A stretch of DNA of 9,188 bases from an uncultured Hyphomicrobiales bacterium (GTDB lineage: Bacteria > Pseudomonadota > Alphaproteobacteria > Rhizobiales > Beijerinckiaceae). Shown here piece after piece: positions 1-6,183 of the stretch (within the stretch, counting starts at the first letter, position 1; each line of letters begins with the position of its first letter). The stretch covers positions 1 through 9,188 of the forward strand of contig CAIWVR010000293.1 of assembly GCA_903916165.1 (NCBI GenBank). The letters are read 5' to 3'. The translations under genes were made by a program, and so were the position numbers. The notes under the pieces were generated by a model. The model saw nothing but the letters and a program-made list of their open reading frames with translations, ran no database searches and was not told the origin of the DNA.

Positions 1-360
1 AGCTGACGCAGGCCGGAGGACCACCATCACCTCGCTGCGAAGAACGTTCGCTTGAGGTGAAGGATGTTCGTGGTGGTGTGGGGGGGATGGTTGCTGAGGC
101 GCGGAATGTTTCGGGACAATTATGCGCGCGCGTGTGCGACCGGAAAACGGCAACGCAGGTTCTCGAGTGGGTGCTCATCCGAATGGGGTCGAAGAGCGAT
201 TAAGCGTGACGCGGCCTGTCGCCGGGTGCTCATCAAAATATCACAAAGCGCAAGCTGTTAAACGATGCCCTTGCACGCGCTCATGCTTCCCATACGCTTC
301 CCAATTGAGTTATCTGGGAAACAAGAAAGCCATATATTGCAGCTAAGTCTTTGATTTCGA
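1..360. other. Gene-free left flank
   Basis: I see no gene I can support here. Two overlapping open frames on the plus strand (64-261 and 122-346) have Cys/Arg/Ser-rich translations with no recognisable domain and no convincing ribosome binding site, so I treat them as chance. The stretch holds a hairpin at 28-59, a run of seven G near 81-87, and an 11-bp direct repeat (169-179 and 224-234). The part nearest the tRNA (about 300-360) is more AT-rich. On the minus strand it gives a T-rich tract just after the tRNA-Lys 3' end, without a good preceding stem. Confidence 0.5.
28..59. repeat. Two-tier inverted repeat (hairpin)
   Basis: The outer arms are CACCTC (28-33) and GAGGTG (54-59). Inner arms GCGAA (37-41) and TTCGC (47-51) flank a 5-nt loop. 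No T-run follows on either strand, so it is not a clear intrinsic terminator. It could be the end of a transcript from the left or a structured intergenic element. Confidence 0.4.
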
Positions 361-436
<76 letters not shown>

Positions 437-479
437 AACGAAAACCGCGCCGGACATGTGTCGTCCCGGTGCGAAGCGG

Positions 480-508
480 GGTTTAGCAAAGTCTAGTGGC
501 CCTGTCCA
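480..508 (-). promoter_or_regulatory. Candidate promoter of tRNA-Lys
   Basis: On the minus strand TGGACA (508-503; five of six matches to TTGACA) is followed after 17 nt by TAAACC (485-480; a weak -10). Initiation would fall near 473, leaving a 5' leader of about 37 nt before the mature tRNA. The good -35 and spacing support it; the poor -10 argues against. Confidence 0.3.
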
Positions 509-515
509 GACTGAT

Positions 516-546
516 GCGCGAGAAAACGTGATTTCTCGCGCTTTTT
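516..546. terminator. Strong hairpin between leuA and tRNA-Lys
   Basis: The 10-bp perfect stem GCGCGAGAAA (516-525) and TTTCTCGCGC (532-541) encloses a 6-nt loop. It begins 9 nt after the leuA stop on the minus strand, where a leuA terminator is expected. However, the run of five T (542-546) follows the stem only when read on the plus strand; on the minus strand the bases after the stem are ATCAGTC. It is therefore a canonical intrinsic terminator for plus-strand (antisense) transcription and only a plausible 3' stem for leuA mRNA. Confidence 0.6.
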
Positions 547-549
547 CAA

Positions 550-2142
550 TTACGGCGTCACGCTGCGCACACCCGGCTCGATGGCTTCGGGCCGCGACCG
601 CAGGCGTTTCAGCATGAGCTTGTTCAAAGCCGCAATATAGGCGCGTGCGGAGGCCACCAGCGTATCGGGATCGGCACCCTTGGCGGTCACACTGCGTCCG
701 TCCTCCTGCAGCCGCACAGACACCTCCGCCTGCGCGTCAGTGCCCTCTGTCACCGCATGCACCTGATAGAGTTCGAGCACGGCGGTGTGGGGCACCAGCG
801 CATGGATGCAGTTGAAGATGGCGTCCACAGGCCCGTTTCCGGTCGCGTGATGGGTGGCTGGCACGCCGTCAATGTCGAGCGTGAGGGTCGCCGATTGCGG
901 CCCCGTGGTGCCTGCGATCACGGCGAGTGCCGTGACCTTGATGCGCTCGCCGGCATGGCCGATCTCGTCATCAACCAGAGCCTCAAGGTCCTCGTCATAG
1001 ACGATCTTCTTGCGGTCGGCCAAATCCTTGAATCGCTTGAACGCGTCCTGCAGGGCATTGTCGCCGAGTTCGTAACCGAGCTCGCGCAGCTTTTCCCTGA
1101 ACGCATGGCGGCCCGAATGCTTGCCCATGACAAGCGAGGTCTTCGAGACGCCGACGCTCTCGGGCGTCATGATCTCGTAGGTCTGCGCATTCTTGAGCAT
1201 GCCGTCCTGATGAATGCCGCTCTCATGCGCGAAGGCATTCCGGCCGACAATGGCCTTGTTGTACTGCACCGGGAACGACGTCACCGCCGATACGAGCTTT
1301 GAGGCACGCATCAGCATGGTCGATTCGATCCTGTTGGACCACGGCAAGATGTCGGAGCGCGTGCGCAGCGCCATCACGACCTCTTCGAGCGCGGCATTGC
1401 CGGCGCGCTCGCCGATGCCGTTCACCGTGCATTCGATCTGTCGCGCCCCTCCGCGCAAGCCAGCCAGCGTGTTGGCGACGGCGAGGCCGAGATCATTGTG
1501 GCAATGGACCGAGAAGATCGCCTTGTCGGAATTGGGCACACGCTCGATGACCGTGCGGAAAATATGCTCATATTCATCGGGCACGGTGTAGCCCACCGTG
1601 TCGGGAATATTGATCGTCGTCGCGCCGGCGCGGATCGCGGCCTCCACCGTGCGGCAGAGGAAATCCATCTCGGTGCGCGTGCCGTCCTCGGCCGACCATT
1701 CGACGTCATCGACATAGTTGCGCGCGCGCAGCACCTGCGCGGTCACCATGGCGAGGACCTCTTCGGGCTCCTTCTGCAATTTGTATTTCATATGCAGCGG
1801 CGAGGTGGAGACGAAGGTGTGGATGCGCGGACGCACCGCATCCTTCAGGGCGTCGGCGGCGCGGTCGATGTCCTTGAACGAGGCGCGTGCGAGCCCGCAG
1901 ACAGTGGCATTTTTCACCACCCTGGCGATGGCGGACACGCTTTCAAAATCGCCTTCCGAGGCGATGGGGAAACCGGCTTCGATAATGTCGACGCCCATGG
2001 CGTCGAGCAATTGCGCGACCTCGAGCTTTTCATCGATCGTCATGGAGGCGCCGGGGGATTGCTCGCCGTCGCGCAGGGTCGTGTCGAAAATGACGACGCG
2101 GTCACGGGAGCTGCTGGTGTCAATCTGCGAAGGGGTAGCCAT
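550..2142 (-). CDS. leuA: 2-isopropylmalate synthase
   Basis: LeuA condenses acetyl-CoA with 2-oxoisovalerate, the first committed step of leucine synthesis, in the cytosol. The 530-residue protein has the full bacterial architecture. The N-terminal TIM barrel opens with FDTTLRDGEQSPG, the metal/substrate-binding start of the HMGL-like family. It carries HCHNDLGLAVAN (metal-binding His), NGIGERAGNAALEE, and HESGIHQDG of the linker region. A C-terminal LeuA regulatory (dimer) domain spans roughly the last 130 residues and is the usual site of leucine feedback inhibition. I chose the ATG at 2142 because it has AGGA (2153-2150) at 7-nt spacing and gives the family's normal N-terminus. The frame stays open upstream to a GTG at 2232, but that adds a Pro/Arg-rich stretch unlike LeuA and overlaps the leader structures. 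Expression is probably controlled by the leader at 2143-2410. Confidence 0.97.
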   Translation of the reverse strand: MATPSQIDTSSSRDRVVIFDTTLRDGEQSPGASMTIDEKLEVAQLLDAMGVDIIEAGFPIASEGDFESVSAIARVVKNATVCGLARASFKDIDRAADALKDAVRPRIHTFVSTSPLHMKYKLQKEPEEVLAMVTAQVLRARNYVDDVEWSAEDGTRTEMDFLCRTVEAAIRAGATTINIPDTVGYTVPDEYEHIFRTVIERVPNSDKAIFSVHCHNDLGLAVANTLAGLRGGARQIECTVNGIGERAGNAALEEVVMALRTRSDILPWSNRIESTMLMRASKLVSAVTSFPVQYNKAIVGRNAFAHESGIHQDGMLKNAQTYEIMTPESVGVSKTSLVMGKHSGRHAFREKLRELGYELGDNALQDAFKRFKDLADRKKIVYDEDLEALVDDEIGHAGERIKVTALAVIAGTTGPQSATLTLDIDGVPATHHATGNGPVDAIFNCIHALVPHTAVLELYQVHAVTEGTDAQAEVSVRLQEDGRSVTAKGADPDTLVASARAYIAALNKLMLKRLRSRPEAIEPGVRSVTP

Positions 2143-2149
2143 GTGTCTG

Positions 2150-2153
2150 TCCT
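2150..2153 (-). promoter_or_regulatory. leuA ribosome binding site, in a predicted helix
   Basis: AGGA (2153-2150) lies 7 nt before the leuA ATG. AGG is the end of the 3' arm CCCAGG (2156-2151), which is complementary to CCTGGG (2237-2232) further up the leader. The site is therefore predicted to be masked when the long-range helix forms. Confidence 0.7.
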
Positions 2154-2237
2154 GGGTCTGCTTGGCTGGTCTTGGCGCCGCTCGAGTGCAGGGCGCGCGT
2201 GGCTGGTCTTGGCTCAACGATCCCCCAAGCACCCAGG
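2151..2237 (-). promoter_or_regulatory. Long-range helix sequestering the leuA ribosome binding site
   Basis: Reading the minus strand, CCTGGGTGCTTGG (2237-2225) pairs with CCAAGCA (2165-2159) plus CCCAGG (2156-2151), leaving a 2-nt GA bulge: 13 base pairs in all. Its 5' strand also belongs to a competing local stem. In that stem CCCCTGAGC (2263-2255) pairs with GCTTGGGGG (2230-2222), 9 pairs including two G-T wobbles, enclosing CCGGGC/GCCTGG (2249-2244 with 2238-2233). The two folds are mutually exclusive. No T-run terminator is seen between leader ORF and leuA, so control at translation (or Rho) is inferred. The pairing was found by hand; no energies were calculated. Confidence 0.5.
2163..2213 (-). 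repeat. 14-bp direct repeat in the leuA leader
   Basis: On the minus strand GCCAAGACCAGCCA occurs at 2213-2200 and again, identically, at 2176-2163, with starts 37 bp apart. Both copies contain CCAAG, which can also pair with the CTTGG that forms the masking helix. They may be decoy or alternative pairing sites, or simply a small duplication. Confidence 0.6.
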
Positions 2238-2256
2238 CACAAAGCCCGGCCGGCGC

Positions 2257-2364
2257 TCAGGGGCAGCTAAGAAGCAGCAGCGCGGGGGTCGGCAGGGGCG
2301 CACGCGCCAGCGGGGCCATGTGGCCCGCGTTCGGCGTCGTGATGATGGTGGCGATGGGAGCCAC
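2257..2364 (-). CDS. leuA leader peptide (Leu-rich, 35 residues)
   Basis: A short ORF upstream of leuA ends in four consecutive Leu codons, CTG CTG CTT CTT (2280-2269), then Ser-Cys-Pro and TGA (2259-2257). This is the signature of a leucine-responsive leader peptide. The GTG at 2364 is the best start: GAGGA (2373-2369) precedes it at normal spacing, and it lies about 34 nt after the predicted transcription start. An ATG at 2409 gives a 50-residue version but overlaps the predicted -10. An ATG at 2319 gives 20 residues without a clear ribosome binding site. Two further Leu codons lie in the Pro/Ala-rich part before the Leu run. The stop codon sits inside the 5' strand (2263-2255) of the local stem, so a ribosome finishing the peptide would cover it. 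Confidence 0.75.
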   Translation of the reverse strand: MAPIATIITTPNAGHMAPLARAPLPTPALLLLSCP

Positions 2365-2404
2365 GGCGTCCTCTGCTTGGCAAACGGCCTTGCGGCCTTG
2401 TGTC

Positions 2405-2434
2405 TTCATAGCGTAACACTATGCCTGCTTGCAA
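2405..2434 (-). promoter_or_regulatory. Candidate leuA promoter
   Basis: On the minus strand TTGCAA (2434-2429) and TATGAA (2410-2405) are separated by 18 nt; each matches the sigma-70 consensus at four of six positions. Initiation near 2398 would give a leader of about 255 nt containing the whole leader ORF and the competing stems. Confidence 0.4.
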
Positions 2435-2518
2435 CCCTGCCCTGCCTTGACCGCGCTTGACCCGGGCGCGCTTCCGGTTTTCATTTTGACCGCAGCCTGC
2501 CTACGTTGAGGATTCGAC

Positions 2519-2869
2519 ATGCGTTCGCCCCTGAGCCTGCTTCGCCCTGCCCTGATCGCTGCCTGCCTGCCGCTGCTGGCGGGCTGCAATTCAATAGCAA
2601 GTCCCGTCGCGAGCACGCCCGCCGCCTATAATTCGCAGCGGTTCCCGGTCGTCGACATGCCTGTCGGCACGGGCTGCGCAGCCGTGATCGGTCGCTTCGA
2701 GGCGGTCATCAAGGCCGATTACGAGACCGGCAATGTCAACGCCAAAGTCTACGAGCAGATGCAGAAGGAGCTGAGCCCCGCCCGCACCTCCTGCGTGGCT
2801 GGCGATGATGCGGGCTCGCGCGGCGTCGTCGCCTCGGTCAAGAGCCGGCACGGCTATCCAAACGGCTGA
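2519..2869 (+). CDS. Small conserved lipoprotein of unknown function
   Basis: The 116-residue protein has a short basic N-terminus, a hydrophobic stretch, and a lipobox LAGC with Cys23 as the lipidated residue, so it should be exported and anchored in a membrane. The mature part has two cysteines (Cys53 and Cys92) that could form a disulphide. It has a helical core around the DYETGNVNAKVYEQMQKEL segment (67-85) and ends with SRHGYPNG. This pattern resembles a small lipoprotein common in Rhizobiales whose function I do not know. GAGG (2508-2511) lies 7 nt before the ATG, supporting the start. It is the only complete plus-strand gene in the window and converges with the Nudix gene, overlapping it by 16 bp. 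Confidence 0.85.
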   Translation: MRSPLSLLRPALIAACLPLLAGCNSIASPVASTPAAYNSQRFPVVDMPVGTGCAAVIGRFEAVIKADYETGNVNAKVYEQMQKELSPARTSCVAGDDAGSRGVVASVKSRHGYPNG

Positions 2870-3582
2870 GAAAAAGCGTAGCGCAGGTAGGGCAGCATGA
2901 AGGGCGGCATTTCGAGCCGCTCCGTGTCCTTTGCTGTGCGCACGACATGGATGCGGGCCAGTTCGGGCTCGGCCTGCCCCGCCAGCGTTGCCTCGATCCG
3001 CCGTGCGGCGCTGGTGCCATCGCCCGCGATGAGCACCTCGCGCATGAAGGAGATCTGCCCGCCGATCTGCACCACCGTCCAGCCGGGCCTCACCGTGACA
3101 TCGGCACCCGAGAGGCCGGTCTCCTCCTCCAGCTCGCGCAGAACGCTGCCGGCCAGGTCCACCCGCCCGCCTGAAATGTCAGACGCATCGGGCGTGCCGG
3201 CCGGAAAATAGCTTTCACCTGCATTGGCGGTCTGCGGCCCCATTTCGCCCAGCAGGAAAGCACCATCCTCGGCGCGAAGGGCCGCCATGCTGAAGAAATT
3301 GCGCACCGACAGGTCTGGGAAGCCAAATCGGCGCCAGGCGTTGAAACGGCTGAAGCGCGTCTCGAAACAGGCACCGGAAAAATGTCCGTCGCGCAGCTCG
3401 AAACGATGCAGCAGCAGCACGCGGCCGTCGAACAGGCCGCTCCTTTGCGCAAGCATCGCGTCCCAATGCGCGTCCATGTCGGCGGCCTTGTCGCGCGCAT
3501 AGCGCCAGTCATGCGCCTCGACAACAATCTCGACATTGGCCACGGGCATGATCTCGATGGCGCTCACAGGTCGATCGTCCAT
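2854..3582 (-). CDS. Nudix-family hydrolase
   Basis: About 242 residues. The Nudix helix RELEEETGL is intact and preceded by GGRVDLAGSVL, giving the catalytic RExxEExG core that binds divalent metal. The segment between the first Gly and the RE pair is shorter than in the standard Nudix box (GGRVDLAGSVLRE), and no Glu is found at the usual upstream position, so the substrate cannot be inferred. Nudix enzymes usually cleave nucleoside diphosphate-linked compounds. The N-terminal half (Phe/Arg-rich around FETRFSRFNAWRRFG) resembles uncharacterised alphaproteobacterial Nudix proteins. The start is uncertain: ATG at 3633, 3582 and 3549 and GTG at 3567 are in frame, none with a strong ribosome binding site; I use 3582. 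The 3' end overlaps the convergent lipoprotein gene (2854-2869). Confidence 0.8.
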   Translation of the reverse strand: MDDRPVSAIEIMPVANVEIVVEAHDWRYARDKAADMDAHWDAMLAQRSGLFDGRVLLLHRFELRDGHFSGACFETRFSRFNAWRRFGFPDLSVRNFFSMAALRAEDGAFLLGEMGPQTANAGESYFPAGTPDASDISGGRVDLAGSVLRELEEETGLSGADVTVRPGWTVVQIGGQISFMREVLIAGDGTSAARRIEATLAGQAEPELARIHVVRTAKDTERLEMPPFMLPYLRYAFSQPFG

Positions 3583-3755
3583 TCCTGCATTGGCGTGAAA
3601 GGGCGCGGGCGCGCGGCACCCAGCCCGACGCATAAAGGCAGCACAGCCAGCGGTTGGTCAGTGAAGACATTGAATTTCGCGATGGGGATCGACATGCGCC
3701 CTTCCGGTGGCCAGCCCGGATGCAGCTTCGCACAGGTGCCCGCGACATGGGAACA

Positions 3756-4232
3756 CTAGCGCGAGGACTTGGTGCCCCGCTGGCCACTCATGGCAAAGGC
3801 CGGCATGTCCGGCATCCAGCCGGCGAGATAGGATGCGCTGGCCGTGTCGAGAAAGTCGACCCATTCGACGACAACCCCGTCGACGAAACGCAGAAGCGAA
3901 AACGCCGGGACATGGGCCCAATCCCGCGTGCCGCGATTGACCCAGCGGGCCGACCAGCGCACCGCGACACTCGACGCCTCCGCCACGAAGTCGCCCAGTT
4001 CCAGATCGCGGATCTCGAATTCCACATCGAGGGAAGAGAAGGCGACGCTGACGTCCGTGCGCCCGAAAAAGGAGCCGGCGTAAGGCATCAGGCGGCGGTC
4101 TCCGGCGAGCTTGTAGGAGACCTTGAGGCTCAGGAGGTCCTGTAACTTGTCGAATGCGCGGTCGGCGCGGAGTTTGAGGGCATGCTCGGCCAGGGCCATG
4201 GAAAGCGCGCGTCCGGACATGTCGGCCACCAT
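3756..4232 (-). CDS. NTF2/SnoaL-like fold protein, function unknown
   Basis: The 158-residue protein has the alternating strand pattern of small NTF2-like (SnoaL/DUF4440-type) proteins. An N-terminal helical part is followed by LMPYAGSFFGRTDV, several strands (EFEIRDLEL, AVRWSARWVNRG), and the typical ending FSLLRFVDGVVVEWVDFLDT. Members range from enzymes such as ketosteroid isomerase-like proteins to non-enzymatic binding proteins, so no reaction is assigned. Start choice is open: the ATG at 4232 has no visible ribosome binding site, whereas the ATG at 4220 follows GGTGG by 5 nt. It is transcribed away from ilvC's terminator on the same strand, so it is probably a separate unit with a promoter in 4290-4330. 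Confidence 0.65.
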   Translation of the reverse strand: MVADMSGRALSMALAEHALKLRADRAFDKLQDLLSLKVSYKLAGDRRLMPYAGSFFGRTDVSVAFSSLDVEFEIRDLELGDFVAEASSVAVRWSARWVNRGTRDWAHVPAFSLLRFVDGVVVEWVDFLDTASASYLAGWMPDMPAFAMSGQRGTKSSR

Positions 4233-4297
4233 CGGTAAGACATTTTCAAAATCGGATCGGTCCGCCCGGAAACATGGGGGCTGAATATGTAGGGTAA

Positions 4298-4326
4298 CTT
4301 ATATTGACGTTTATGCATCACATAAT
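4298..4326 (-). promoter_or_regulatory. Candidate promoter with operator-like palindrome
   Basis: On the minus strand TATAAG (4303-4298) is a good -10 (five of six), but the position 17 nt upstream (4326-4321, ATTATG) is a poor -35. The would-be spacer holds the interrupted palindrome TTATG-N5-CATAA (4311-4325), in an unusually AT-rich 50 bp. A weak -35 with a palindrome between the boxes suggests a regulated promoter for the NTF2-like gene; the regulator cannot be named. Confidence 0.35.
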
Positions 4327-4350
4327 GACACATTAAAGAGGTTTCTCCCC

Positions 4351-4380
4351 AAAGAAAAAGGCCGGAGCAAAGCTCCGGCC
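4351..4380 (-). terminator. Intrinsic terminator of ilvC
   Basis: The perfect 9-bp stem GGCCGGAGC/GCTCCGGCC (4380-4372 with 4368-4360) with a 3-nt loop is followed on the minus strand by TTTTTCTTT (4359-4351). It lies 34 nt past the ilvC stop codon and separates ilvC from the NTF2-like gene. Confidence 0.93.
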
Positions 4381-4414
4381 TCATTCTGGCCTTCCAAAGC
4401 GGAAAGGTCAGGTC

Positions 4415-5476
<1,062 letters not shown>

Positions 5477-5491
5477 TTAGATTGATCGAGC

Positions 5492-5520
5492 CTTCTAAGC
5501 GCGTTGTCCCGCCACGTCAA
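5492..5520 (-). promoter_or_regulatory. Promoter of ilvC
   Basis: TTGACG (5520-5515) and TAGAAG (5497-5492) are spaced by exactly 17 nt on the minus strand. The -35 is the same hexamer as in the ilvB promoter. Initiation near 5485 gives a leader of about 50 nt. Confidence 0.6.
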
Positions 5521-5540
5521 AGAAAAGCTGGTGGTTGTTA

Positions 5541-5567
5541 CCCCTCTCCCGTGAAACGGGAGAAGGG
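5541..5567. repeat. Intergenic palindrome (REP-like)
   Basis: CTCCCGT (5546-5552) and ACGGGAG (5556-5562) form a 7-bp stem with a GAA loop, extended by CCCT/AGGG around one bulged A. C-run/G-run palindromes of the CCCTCTCCCG type are common dispersed repeats in alphaproteobacterial intergenic DNA. It lies 12 nt past the ilvH stop. There is no T-run on either strand, so it is not a standard terminator, though such stems can protect the 3' end of an upstream message. Confidence 0.5.
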
Positions 5568-5578
5568 CGGCGCTGCCT

Positions 5579-6142
5579 TCAGATCGCCTCCGGCCCGCGC
5601 GAAATGGCGGCGACGCCGGTGCGCGAGACTTCGACGAGGCCGATGGGCCGCATCAGCTCGACGAAGGAATCAATCTTGTCGGCCGCCCCCGTCAACTCAA
5701 AGACGAAGCTCTCGATCGAGGCGTCGATGACCCGCGCACGAAAGGCTTCCGCCAGCCGCAGGGCCTCGGAGCGATCTTCGCCCCGGCCGCGCACCTTGAT
5801 CATGGCGAGTTCGCGCTCCAGAGACTTGCCGCTCCGTGTGAGGTCGGTCACCGCATGAACGGGCACCAGACGTTCGAGCTGGTGGCTGATCTGCTCGATG
5901 GCCTCGGGCGGACCCGATGTCACGATCGTGATGCGCGACAGCTTCTCGCCATGCGCCACTTCGGCGACCGTGAGGCTCTCGATATTATAACCACGGCCGG
6001 AAAACAGGCCGACGACGCGGGCCAGCACGCCCGGCTCGTTGTCGACGAGGACCGAGAGCGTGTGCCGCTCGATGTTGGATTTGCCGATGGCCGACGAATA
6101 GGGTGACGGTGGCGCGGCTTGGATGGGTGCAGGTGCGTTCAT
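5579..6142 (-). CDS. ilvH: Acetohydroxyacid synthase small (regulatory) subunit
   Basis: IlvH binds the IlvB catalytic subunit, raises its activity and confers valine feedback inhibition. The 187-residue protein has a short Pro/Ala-rich N-terminal extension (about 1-24), then the ACT domain starting HTLSVLVDNEPGVLARVVGLFSGRG, whose DNEPGVLARV turn is the effector-binding region. A C-terminal domain follows, with RELAMIKV near the boundary and the GPRPIGLVEVSRTG-like ending seen here as MRPIGLVEVSRTGVAAISRG. The gene starts 41 nt after the ilvB stop on the same strand, consistent with one transcript. The ATG at 6142 lacks a strong ribosome binding site, so translation may depend on ilvB or on weak purine-rich bases (GAGACGA) upstream. 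Confidence 0.96.
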   Translation of the reverse strand: MNAPAPIQAAPPSPYSSAIGKSNIERHTLSVLVDNEPGVLARVVGLFSGRGYNIESLTVAEVAHGEKLSRITIVTSGPPEAIEQISHQLERLVPVHAVTDLTRSGKSLERELAMIKVRGRGEDRSEALRLAEAFRARVIDASIESFVFELTGAADKIDSFVELMRPIGLVEVSRTGVAAISRGPEAI

Positions 6143-6183
6143 GGCATCGTCTCGACTGTGTTCAAGGGAAGTGGCGCAAGCGA

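Noticed and set aside
64..346. Two small plus-strand ORFs at the left edge
   Set aside because: No ribosome binding site, no family resemblance, and unusual Cys/Arg-rich composition.
2143..2232. Longer LeuA starting at GTG 2232
   Set aside because: The added residues are low-complexity and unlike LeuA, and the stretch is occupied by the masking helix; the ATG at 2142 has AGGA at 7 nt.
1498..2460. Long plus-strand ORF of 320 codons opposite leuA
   Set aside because: It mirrors leuA codons in the opposite strand, a common effect of high GC third positions; no domain is recognisable. The same applies to plus-strand ORFs opposite ilvC (4499-5485) and ilvB (6103-7071, 7141-8172).
3654..4145. Plus-strand ORF of 163 codons opposite the NTF2-like gene
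   Set aside because: The minus-strand frame shows a coherent fold and typical protein composition, while this one is rich in Arg, His and Gly without motifs.
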